Assembly (NCBI GenBank): GCA_003156495.1
Contig: PMHC01000061.1
Coordinates: 1 to 11,793, forward strand
DNA: 11,793 nucleotides
Direction of reading: 5' to 3'
Source of the DNA: Acidobacteriaceae bacterium
Lineage (GTDB): Bacteria; Acidobacteriota; Terriglobia; Terriglobales; Acidobacteriaceae
The translations under genes and the position numbers were made by a program. The notes beneath the pieces are model-generated. The model did not search any database and had not been told where the DNA came from. It saw only the letters and a list, made by a program, of their open reading frames with translations. Below, in pieces: positions 6,011 to 11,793 of the stretch; position 1 is the first letter of the stretch, and every line of letters starts with the position of its first letter.

Positions 6011-8527
6011 TTACGGCAGCAGGCGCAGCGTGTGCCGGGTCTGCGCGGCCACCGCCGCCGTAGTAAATGGCAAGGCGAAGGTGGTTCCGTTATACCAGTC
6101 ATTCCACTGATCGCGGAAGTAGGGGCTGAAAGGGTTGCCGCTTTCGCCCAGGACGATGTTCTCCGTCGAAGCGTCGATGTTGCTCCAGTCCATGGTGAAG
6201 CGCTGCGAGGGCCCGTGCACGGAGCTCGACTGCTTTACCGTGGTGCGATCGCCCGAGAGCGGCAGCGAGCCGGTTCCGGCGAAACGGCCAATCAGCGGCA
6301 GAAAGCGCGCCAGCGGATGCTCGACGTCGATGGTGTGCCAACCGCCGTAACTCCACTGCGTCAGATCGGCGGGAGCTTTGCCCTCACTCATGCCCTTGCG
6401 CACAGCGGCGGTCAGCAGCGCATCCCAATCCTTGTAGCCATGGGGCAGCCACTCCGGCTTGGCGTGCATCACGATTTCTTCTTCGGCAAAGCTCGACTCG
6501 CTCCATTGATACTCGTTGGCGAGCCTGCCCAGCTTGGGCTCGAGAAGCAGCGGCCAAAGCGCGGCGCGGGTTTTTGTTACTACTGAAGCGGCGGCCGAAT
6601 CGGCGGTGAGCCGTCCGTCCCAGTTGCGCATCAGGTCGGCGGCCTGGCGCAGGCGCTCGTCGCCGTTGCCCTCCGGGCCAGGAGTGTGGTCGATTGCGTA
6701 AGCAAAGCGCTGGCCCATCTCCTGATCGACTTCGCTATAAATGTCGGTCTGCGTGGTCAGCATATCTTTGGGGGTAAGGCCGTCGCGGCCGTCGAGGGCT
6801 TTGTAGATGCGCTCGGTGCGGTAGGGATCGACCCAGTCAAGCGAGAGCGGGTACGGGGATTTGTCAATAGTCACGCGCGAATTAGCCGTGGCCACGAAGC
6901 CCGAAGGCGGATCGAATACGCCCGGCATCTGGTCGAAGGCAATGTAGCCCCGCCACTCGTGGCCGCTATCGCGGATAGGCAATGCGGCCAATCCAGCCGG
7001 CCGTAGCGGAACTCGCCCGATGGCGTGGTAGGCGATGTGCCCCTGATCGTCGGCATAAACCAGATTCTGCGTGGGCCAACACCATGCGGCCAGCACGGCG
7101 GAAAAGTCCTTCCAGTTGGCGGCGGTATTCAACTCGTAAAGCGGCAGCGCATTCAGCGTGGAATCGTAGAGGGTCCACTTGAGGGCCAGCGGCGGATCGC
7201 CCGAGGCCAGCACGGGATTCATCAGCGGCCCGTGCGCGGTGGATTGCACATCGACAACGATCTTGCCGCGGCCGCGCACATTGATGGTTTCGCGATCGAC
7301 GGCCAGCGGATGCCAGCTTCCGTTGGCGGCCAGATAGTTGCCCTTGCTGTCGAGCTTTTCCGCGTACAGGTCCTGCACGTCGGCATAGAGCGCGGTAAAT
7401 CCCCAGGCCACGTGCTCGTTGTGCCCGGCCACGACAAAGGGCAACCCCGGCATGGTTACGCCGGCGGCGTGGTAGCCCGGCGCGCTCAGGTCGGCCATAT
7501 ACCAGATGTTCGGCGCGGTAATCTCCAGGTGCATGTCGTTAGCCAAAAGCGGCCGGCCGCTGGCCGTGTGGCTGCCGGCCACCACCCAGTTGTTCGAGCC
7601 GTTGGCGCAATCCGGGCAGACGGGCCGGCCCATCAGATCTTTCAGCGCGCTCGATTCGGCGGCTTCGTCTCGGGCCAGCGGCGCGGCAAGGCGGACTTCG
7701 GTATTCTCGTCCTCCTCGTCTTCATTCAAACCCGGCGCGGGTTCGGGATGCGGCTGGCTCAGGTCCAGGCGAATTCCCGTCGGCGGACGGTCGCGCCACG
7801 AACCGACCGGATAAAGATCGGCTTCGAGTTTGGGGTCGTTGAGCCTGGCGGCAATGTGTGCACGCGCCAGCTTGGTCGGAGCGTGCATGTCCAGCCCCTG
7901 CACCAGCAGCATTCCCACGCTAATCGAGTCCACGCCGCGCCAGGGCTTGGGCCGATAGCCCAGCAGCCGGAACTCGACGGGAAAATGATGCGACTGCTCG
8001 CACTGCGCAATGTAGAGATTGACGCCGCGGGCGTAGTCGTCGAGGCGCGTGCGATCGGTGGCCGGCATCCGCGCGTAGATGCGCTCGGCGGCCACGCGAA
8101 TTTGCAAAACGCGCTGCGTCTTGTCGTGCTTGATGAGCGCCGGACCGAGAATTTCGGCCAGCTCGCCGTTGGAGCCGCGCCGCAGGCTGTCCATCTGCCA
8201 GAGCCGGTCTTGCGCGGTGACGTAGCCTTGCGCGACGAAGAGATCGTCTTGCGAAGCGGCGGAGATGTGGGGAACGCCGTGGCCGTCGCGGCGCACAGTG
8301 ACCGGCGCGGACAATCCCGCCAGATGCGCGTCGCCGTCTAGTTGCGGCAGCGCGGCAGTGGCCGTCGCGCGCAGCCAGAGCAGGCCGCCGCCCACCACCG
8401 CCAGCAACAGCGCCAGCAGCAGGCCGCCGGTCCATAGGGAAACCCGCAGCCAGCGCCGCTTGCGTAAAAAGGCAGTCCAAGCCGTCGCGCCCGCCGGCAC
8501 CGGATCGAAGGGAGAGAGGTTGCTCAT
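6011..8527 (-). CDS. Penicillin acylase-family Ntn hydrolase, membrane-anchored
   Basis: An 838-residue amidase precursor. A cytoplasmic basic stretch (LRKRRWLR, 21-28) is followed by one membrane segment at about 30-53, so the catalytic part is extracytoplasmic. The alpha portion contains the typical DGHGVPHI (81-88) and AQGYVTAQDRLWQMD (99-113). Self-cleavage is expected between Gly310 and Ser311 in NGSNNW, making Ser311 the nucleophile. In beta numbering, His333 (DMH) falls at 23, Asn549 (TANSR) at 239 and Arg573 (YRTER) at 263, close to the E. coli penicillin G acylase residues His23, Asn241 and Arg263. A glutamate/aspartate-rich linker (269-277) and a CPDC motif (304-307) precede the cleavage site. 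Relatives hydrolyse beta-lactams, acyl-homoserine lactones or acylated siderophore precursors; the true substrate is unknown. No strong ribosome site is seen before ATG 8527. Probable operon with genes on both sides. Confidence 0.93.
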   Translation of the reverse strand: MSNLSPFDPVPAGATAWTAFLRKRRWLRVSLWTGGLLLALLLAVVGGGLLWLRATATAALPQLDGDAHLAGLSAPVTVRRDGHGVPHISAASQDDLFVAQGYVTAQDRLWQMDSLRRGSNGELAEILGPALIKHDKTQRVLQIRVAAERIYARMPATDRTRLDDYARGVNLYIAQCEQSHHFPVEFRLLGYRPKPWRGVDSISVGMLLVQGLDMHAPTKLARAHIAARLNDPKLEADLYPVGSWRDRPPTGIRLDLSQPHPEPAPGLNEDEEDENTEVRLAAPLARDEAAESSALKDLMGRPVCPDCANGSNNWVVAGSHTASGRPLLANDMHLEITAPNIWYMADLSAPGYHAAGVTMPGLPFVVAGHNEHVAWGFTALYADVQDLYAEKLDSKGNYLAANGSWHPLAVDRETINVRGRGKIVVDVQSTAHGPLMNPVLASGDPPLALKWTLYDSTLNALPLYELNTAANWKDFSAVLAAWCWPTQNLVYADDQGHIAYHAIGRVPLRPAGLAALPIRDSGHEWRGYIAFDQMPGVFDPPSGFVATANSRVTIDKSPYPLSLDWVDPYRTERIYKALDGRDGLTPKDMLTTQTDIYSEVDQEMGQRFAYAIDHTPGPEGNGDERLRQAADLMRNWDGRLTADSAAASVVTKTRAALWPLLLEPKLGRLANEYQWSESSFAEEEIVMHAKPEWLPHGYKDWDALLTAAVRKGMSEGKAPADLTQWSYGGWHTIDVEHPLARFLPLIGRFAGTGSLPLSGDRTTVKQSSSVHGPSQRFTMDWSNIDASTENIVLGESGNPFSPYFRDQWNDWYNGTTFALPFTTAAVAAQTRHTLRLLP

Positions 8528-8589
8528 CGGTCAGCTACAGAATAACGCCGAAGAAGCTCCATTAGCGTTTATCTGCTTTTCGCGCAGCT

Positions 8590-9144
8590 TTATAACGGCT
8601 GCTGAAAGAGCTCTCCTTTGCGCTGACCGTTGAAATCCGCCGCCAGCCGGCATTGGCGCAGTTTACCGTTTTCAGAAAAATACACGCCGGGATCGCGGCC
8701 GAGAGTGGTCGAGACAAGGCCGCCATGGCTGCACGGAACCCCCTGCACCGTCTGGTCGCCGGCCAGGAAGCACTCCTTGAGCTTGCCGCTGGGATAGAGG
8801 GCGACGACAGAGCCTTCGCCTGGGCCCAGCGGGCCGCCGCCCTGGCAGCGCAGGCCGAGCACGGGCGCGTCGTGGCTCATCTGCACGAACTTCGGTTTGC
8901 CGTCCTCGGCGAGGGTGATCCAGGAGCCGGCCGGAATGGTGATTTCGCCGAAAGACATCTCGCGCGTCACCGTACATTTTTCAAGTTGGCCGCCGGAAAA
9001 GAACCACGCATAGCCCTTGTCGCAGAGAAAGCCCTGAATCACCGTCGGCCGGTCGAGATTTTTGCGCACGCTTTTAGGCAGGCTTTGGGCCAGCGCCGCA
9101 CAGGCAAAGCCGCACAATAAGGCGATCGGAAACGCTGCTTTCAT
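8590..9144 (-). CDS. Secreted cysteine-pair repeat protein of unknown function
   Basis: A 184-residue protein with a clear signal peptide (MKAAFPIALLCGFACAALA, predicted cut after Ala19), so it is exported to the periplasm or beyond. The mature part contains three related units ending in (Y/F)-x-S-x-G-x-L-x-x-C: FFSGGQLEKC (48-57), LYPSGKLKEC (116-125) and YFSENGKLRQC (155-165). Each is preceded by another cysteine (41, 100, 138), giving six cysteines that could pair as 41-57, 100-125 and 138-165. The FxSGKL pattern recalls MORN-like antitoxin/toxin-accessory repeats, but no named family is recognised and the role is unknown. ATG 9144 has AAGGAG at 9153-9158, 8 bases upstream, and starts the signal peptide; the longer open frame running to 9738 is only the shadow of the CPBP gene. 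It sits 47 bases after the CPBP gene and 62 before the acylase gene. Confidence 0.85.
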   Translation of the reverse strand: MKAAFPIALLCGFACAALAQSLPKSVRKNLDRPTVIQGFLCDKGYAWFFSGGQLEKCTVTREMSFGEITIPAGSWITLAEDGKPKFVQMSHDAPVLGLRCQGGGPLGPGEGSVVALYPSGKLKECFLAGDQTVQGVPCSHGGLVSTTLGRDPGVYFSENGKLRQCRLAADFNGQRKGELFQQPL

Positions 9145-9191
9145 TCTTCGCTCTCCTTGATTGAAATTGAACAGGCAAGAGAGGTACGTTT

Positions 9192-10328
9192 TCAGTTTGC
9201 GACCGGTTCCGTTGCCGGCGCTACTGATCTTTTTCGCCGGTAGAAAAGCAATAAGATCAAGACCAGCAAAAAAATCGCGCCCAGAACCAGCAGGCTGCCT
9301 TCTGGACCGTCGGCGCCGCCGCTCCACAGCGGATTGCCGACCGGAGCAGCGGAGAGAAAATGCCCCTTGCCCCGCATTCCGCTGTCGGCCGTGCCGTAGA
9401 AAAAAGTTTCGGCCCAATCCCATGCGGCGTGGCAGCCGATGGCCCACCATGCCGAGCCGGTAAGGCGCACGCTGACGCAGAAGACAAATCCGATGGCCGC
9501 GGCGGCAAAAATTCCTACCCAATTTTCGCCGCCGTTCGATGTGTGATAGAAGCCGAAGACCGTCGAGGTGACCCAGGCCGCCTGCCAAAAGCCACCACTG
9601 CGTGGGGCAGATTTTTTCCAGAGGACGAAACAAGGGATCACGCCCAGCGCCGCGATGGCGTAAACGCCCCAGGCGCCGTTGCCTCCGCCGCCCAAAAGCA
9701 GAAGCAGGCAGAGGATGATTTCGGCGGCCAGTGCCCACCAGAAGTTAATGCCGCGCGCGAGCGTCGAAAGCGCGTAGCAGCGGAAGAGTCCCTCCTCGAC
9801 CAGACCCACGGCGAGAAAAACGCAGCCCCAGAGCGCGGCGAAACGCAGCGCCTCGGGCACGGCAATCGTGGCCGCGCCCATATGCATCCAACCGCCGGCG
9901 ACGAGCATGAGCACCAGCGCCGAGAGCGCAGCGAAACCTGCCGCCGCGCCAGAAAATAAATTGCGCGAGCCATGCCGCCGCGCCAGGTTGTAGCTTGCCA
10001 GCCGACGGCCTTCAAAGAGGCTCATCAGCGCCACCGCGCCGATGAGCGCCAGCAACGGAATCAACTCGACGGCCAGCATGAAGAGCACGGATTCGCCGCT
10101 GTTTTCTTTTACCCAGCCCGCGGCGAAAAAGATCGTTCCGGCGACCAGCCGGAAGAGGTAGTAGAGCCCGGCGAAAAGCAGCATCGACCAGCCGGCGCGC
10201 AGCCCTTGCGGCCCGAGCAAAACCCAGTCGAAGCCGCGCGGTTCGCGCGCAATTTCACGAACTTCATCCGCCGTTTGCTGCATTGGCGTTGGTATCTTTT
10301 CGGCTGGGGGGAGCAGCTCGGGCTCCAT
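9192..10328 (-). CDS. CPBP family intramembrane metalloprotease-like protein
   Basis: A 378-residue protein with about eight or more membrane segments. It has the three CPBP/Abi (Rce1-like) motifs: EEGLFR (Glu178, Glu179, Arg183), FGFYH (His262) and HAAWD (His300, Asp304), so the zinc-site glutamate and histidines are all present. Family members cleave membrane-bound substrates, as in prenyl-protein processing, bacteriocin immunity or stress signalling; others have no known activity. After the third motif comes a Gly/Pro-rich extracytoplasmic stretch, a final helix (about 340-358) and a basic tail (RRKR). The N-terminal ~40 residues are soluble and polar. ATG 10328 is chosen because AAGGAGG lies at 10333-10339, 4 bases upstream; an in-frame GTG at 10346 is the alternative. 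It heads a likely four-gene transcription unit and has a promoter-like sequence upstream. Substrate unknown. Confidence 0.9.
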   Translation of the reverse strand: MEPELLPPAEKIPTPMQQTADEVREIAREPRGFDWVLLGPQGLRAGWSMLLFAGLYYLFRLVAGTIFFAAGWVKENSGESVLFMLAVELIPLLALIGAVALMSLFEGRRLASYNLARRHGSRNLFSGAAAGFAALSALVLMLVAGGWMHMGAATIAVPEALRFAALWGCVFLAVGLVEEGLFRCYALSTLARGINFWWALAAEIILCLLLLLGGGGNGAWGVYAIAALGVIPCFVLWKKSAPRSGGFWQAAWVTSTVFGFYHTSNGGENWVGIFAAAAIGFVFCVSVRLTGSAWWAIGCHAAWDWAETFFYGTADSGMRGKGHFLSAAPVGNPLWSGGADGPEGSLLVLGAIFLLVLILLLFYRRKRSVAPATEPVAN

Positions 10329-10366
10329 CGAGCCTCCTTCGATCACAAGAAGAGTCTATTGGCTGC

Positions 10367-10395
10367 ATTGTACCGGTCCGATTTCTTCTTGCGAA
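10367..10395 (-). promoter_or_regulatory. Putative sigma-70-like promoter of the CPBP-acylase-nitroreductase unit
   Basis: On the - strand, TTCGCA (10395-10390, 4 of 6 to TTGACA) and TACAAT (10372-10367, 5 of 6 to TATAAT) are 17 bases apart. The -10 box lies 38 bases before the ATG at 10328, leaving a normal leader with the AAGGAGG site. The same TACAAT hexamer and 17-base spacing occur before the gene at 1001. Confidence 0.5.
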
Positions 10396-10436
10396 AGGCG
10401 CGGCGCGCGCTGGCGCATGTACGCGGGAAGCAGAAA

Positions 10437-10466
10437 GGCTCCGGCGTTGTTTCGACCACCGGAGCC
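10437..10466 (-). terminator. Hairpin with weak T-tract, possible terminator after the BON gene
   Basis: GGCTCCGG (10437-10444) and CCGGAGCC (10459-10466) form a perfect 8-bp G+C-rich stem around a 14-base loop. On the - strand it is followed by TTTCTGCTT, a weak U-rich tail. It lies between the BON gene and the promoter of the CPBP gene, the expected place to end upstream transcription. The large loop and interrupted T-run keep confidence low. Confidence 0.35.
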
Positions 10467-10502
10467 AATCTGGAGCCAGCCGGGAGAAAGTAACCGGCAT
10501 TC

Positions 10503-10635
10503 GCGCATTTTTACCGTTGATGTAGAGTGGCTTTGAAGGGGCACGACTTGAGTCGTGCCGCAAAAGCGCCCATAAATCGAGGGCTTTAGCCCCCGAGGGA
10601 AGCTTCGTTTCCCTATGCCATTCCTGAAAATGCGC
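10503..10635. repeat. 133-bp hairpin-rich intergenic repeat element with related 9-bp inverted ends
   Basis: GCGCATTTT at 10503-10511 is the exact reverse complement of AAAATGCGC at 10627-10635. Inside are three consecutive hairpins: GGCACGACT/AGTCGTGCC with a 2-base loop (10540-10559), GGGCT/AGCCC with a 2-base loop (10581-10592), and AGGGAA/TTCCCT with a 7-base loop (10596-10614). The right end overlaps the BON gene stop codon (10635-10637). The layout recalls small non-autonomous or REP-like palindromic elements, and the hairpin cores resemble intergenic repeats I remember from acidobacterial genomes; that is recall, not a search. It contains no ORF of note. Confidence 0.6.
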
Positions 10636-11405
10636 TATCGCGTTTTTTCGCCGGACTGGCCCGCTACCTGCAGATAGTTTTTGACGCTGAAAACGCCTGG
10701 CACGCCGTTGGCGCGGAGATACGCCACCTCCTTGTCGGAGAGCGAATCCACTTCGCCGTAAAGCGCCACGTTGCCGTTCTGCACCGAGATGCGGATCGGC
10801 TTGGCGGGGTCGATGGCGTATTTGTTCAGCGACGAATAGCCGTAAATGGCGCGCGCGACGGCGACCCGAATGCCCCAATCCATCTGCGAAACCGGATCGA
10901 CCTCGACTTCATCGACCAGATCCTTGACGCCGGGCATGGTCGCCACCAGGGCCAGCGCGGAGTCGCGGCTGGGGTAGTCATGCGCGTGGCCCGCCATCGT
11001 GACAACGCCGTTTTGCACCTTTACGCCGATGGCGTCGAATTCATTACCGTAGCCGACGCGGTCGTAGGCCAGCTTTTCCTGAATTTTATTTTGCAATTGG
11101 CTGTCGTTGATGTTGGGGCCTTCAACCTCAATCTGGTTGCGCACCGCGGTAACGCCCTTCACTTTGTGCGCGGCTTTTTCCGCATCCGCCTTGTACTCGT
11201 ACAGGCTGACCGTGCCGGAGAGCGTGGCAATGCCTTTTTCGTCCACGCTCGTCTGTAGGTTTTTGAATTGCGTTTTGCCCAGCTTGGCACGCAGCGCGCC
11301 GGCGGTATCCTGCTGTTGGCCTGCGGCTATTGAGATTTGAGGAAGGACGAGGAGCGCGCCAGCAAACACCACGCCCAGAGCCAAAATACGCATTGTCCGT
11401 GTCAT
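10635..11405 (-). CDS. Secreted protein with three BON domains
   Basis: A 256-residue protein. A signal peptide occupies about residues 1-28 (hydrophobic core 6-22, cut near ISIAA|G), so it acts in the periplasm or envelope. Three BON units follow at roughly 35-95, 100-169 and 176-248. Each has the alternating amphipathic helix and the central Gly turn: GIATLSGTVS (58-67), NGVVTMAGHA (132-141) and NGNVALYGEVDS (210-221). BON domains in OsmY- and DolP-like proteins bind phospholipid and help keep the envelope intact under osmotic stress; that role is a family inference. Usual OsmY has two units, so three is slightly extended. ATG 11405 has AAGGAG at 11412-11417, 6 bases upstream; Met5 is a possible alternative. 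It lies 189 bases after a TamB-like gene on the same strand, and ends inside a repeat element. Confidence 0.9.
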   Translation of the reverse strand: MTRTMRILALGVVFAGALLVLPQISIAAGQQQDTAGALRAKLGKTQFKNLQTSVDEKGIATLSGTVSLYEYKADAEKAAHKVKGVTAVRNQIEVEGPNINDSQLQNKIQEKLAYDRVGYGNEFDAIGVKVQNGVVTMAGHAHDYPSRDSALALVATMPGVKDLVDEVEVDPVSQMDWGIRVAVARAIYGYSSLNKYAIDPAKPIRISVQNGNVALYGEVDSLSDKEVAYLRANGVPGVFSVKNYLQVAGQSGEKTR

Positions 11406-11443
11406 AGGGAACTCCTTCGCTTTCGCAATCTTTACAGTGGCCG

Positions 11444-11461
11444 GAAGACGTCGCAGTCTTC
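11444..11461. promoter_or_regulatory. Inverted repeat upstream of the BON gene
   Basis: GAAGAC (11444-11449) and GTCTTC (11456-11461) form a perfect 6-bp dyad with a 6-base centre, about 38 bases before the BON start codon. It could be an operator or a leader hairpin. No regulator is recognised, and a 6-bp dyad can arise by chance. Confidence 0.25.
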
Positions 11462-11574
11462 GCTAGCCCCCCGTGTACCATTCGACGCCCGATCCGGGGC
11501 AAAGGAAGCGGCAAAAAATGGCATGAAAAATATGAAGCGGCAATAAGAGCTTCCACCACGCCCATATTTTCTTC

Positions 11575-11594
11575 GCGTCATTGGAGAAAATGCT
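11575..11594 (-). repeat. Copy of the stop-codon-adjacent GCATTTT repeat, after the TamB-like gene
   Basis: Read on the - strand, the 20 bases immediately after the TGA of the TamB-like gene match 17 of 20 bases of the sequence immediately after the nitroreductase TAG (5144-5163). Shared blocks are AGCATTTT and CCAATGA. No clear inverted partner is visible before the BON gene, so this is a single-ended copy. Confidence 0.5.
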
Positions 11595-11793
11595 TCAGCG
11601 ATAGCGGCGAGTATTTTTGATGACCATCGATAAAACGCCCGACTCGTCGCGGGCCAGCACCAGCGAAAGATGGCGGTTGATCGACACCTCGGCCTGCAGC
11701 AACTGCTGGCTGGTGGTGTTCACGCTGGTGGCGTAGGTCAGCACGACGGCGCGGCCGAACTGCTCCTGGACGGTGATGCGCGAGGTGGAGTTG
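11595..11793 (-). CDS. C-terminus of a TamB/DUF490-like translocation and assembly module protein (partial)
   Basis: Reading leftwards from the window edge, an uninterrupted frame of 65 complete codons ends at TGA (11597-11595); the start lies outside. It begins NSTSRITVQEQFGRAVVLTY and ends in a basic NTRRYR. The alternating polar/hydrophobic pattern of beta strands (ITVQEQF, VVLTYAT, QLLQAEVSIN, LSLVLARDESGVLSMVI) matches the conserved C-terminal domain of TamB (DUF490), including the 'xxLxxARDExGxxS' strand pair near the end. TamB spans the periplasm and supports phospholipid transport to, or protein assembly in, the outer membrane; this assignment is from pattern recall on 65 residues only. 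The adjacent BON protein is also an envelope protein. Too little is present to judge length or integrity. Confidence 0.65.
   Translation of the reverse strand, partial: NSTSRITVQEQFGRAVVLTYATSVNTTSQQLLQAEVSINRHLSLVLARDESGVLSMVIKNTRRYR

Noticed and set aside
5947..6102. Longer start for the nitroreductase fusion
   Set aside because: It overlaps the acylase 3' end, and the strong GAGGAGG site sits immediately before the ATG at 5946, where the ferredoxin domain begins.
7025..8341. Long open frame (438 codons) on the + strand opposite the acylase gene, and similar ones at 2689-3129 and 3360-3998
   Set aside because: They lie entirely antisense to well-identified genes; the translations are Arg/Gly/His-rich low-quality sequence without motifs. 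G+C-rich codon bias routinely opens such frames.
9145..9738. Upstream extension of the secreted protein's frame into the CPBP gene
   Set aside because: The signal peptide and ribosome site at 9144 define the start; the extension is Arg-rich shadow of the CPBP coding sequence.
10356..10544. Possible 62-codon small gene on the - strand between the BON and CPBP genes
   Set aside because: No ribosome site, it crosses a hairpin, part of the repeat element and the promoter-like site, and its composition is unremarkable.
11460..11500. Possible BON gene promoter (TTGCCC with TACACG on the - strand)
   Set aside because: The -10 box matches only 3 of 6 and the spacer is 19 bases, so it does not stand out from background.
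1..11793. CRISPR arrays, tRNA or rRNA genes, insertion sequences, phage genes
   Set aside because: No regularly spaced direct repeats, no cloverleaf or rRNA-like stretches and no transposase or integrase motifs were seen in reading through; absence was not tested by a program.

Overview
The window looks like chromosomal DNA from a G+C-rich bacterium (about 60% by eye, not computed). The best guess is an Acidobacteriota (Terriglobia-like) genome. That rests on remembered resemblance of several proteins (the CydA-like cytochrome c protein, the CPBP protein, the TamB-like C-terminus) and of a hairpin-rich intergenic element to acidobacterial sequences; it is inference, not a search result. No rRNA, tRNA, CRISPR array, transposase or phage gene was seen.

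Left part, + strand (1-1801): the 3' end of a large membrane protein with a C-terminal cytochrome c domain, cut by the window edge. It is followed by a small one-knuckle (CxxC) coiled-coil protein, probably expressed from a leaderless or near-leaderless promoter, and a small hydrophobic protein of unknown role.

Middle, - strand (1811-5030): reading leftwards, a GT-C-like polytopic membrane protein (PTPS-related type), a farnesyl-diphosphate-synthase-type prenyltransferase (ispA) 2 bases behind it, and panD (aspartate 1-decarboxylase) with all landmark residues. The first two are almost certainly co-transcribed. panD converges on the + strand genes with only 9 bases between stop codons.

Right-middle, - strand (5164-10328): four same-strand genes with gaps of 47-64 bases, plausibly one operon: a CPBP intramembrane protease-like protein, a secreted cysteine-pair repeat protein, a membrane-anchored penicillin-acylase-type Ntn hydrolase, and a ferredoxin-nitroreductase fusion. 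A reasonable sigma-70-like promoter lies before the first.

Right end, - strand (10635-11793): a secreted protein with three BON domains, preceded by the last 65 codons of a TamB/DUF490-like envelope protein that continues beyond the window.

The most unusual non-coding signal is a set of short repeats built on GCATTTTTACC or close variants. One pair forms a perfect 13-bp inverted repeat around a 112-bp segment (5053-5164). A second, hairpin-rich 133-bp segment (10503-10635) has related 9-bp ends. A further copy sits at 11575-11594. Three of these ends directly abut or overlap stop codons of genes on the - strand, suggesting a dispersed small repeat family sitting at gene 3' ends.
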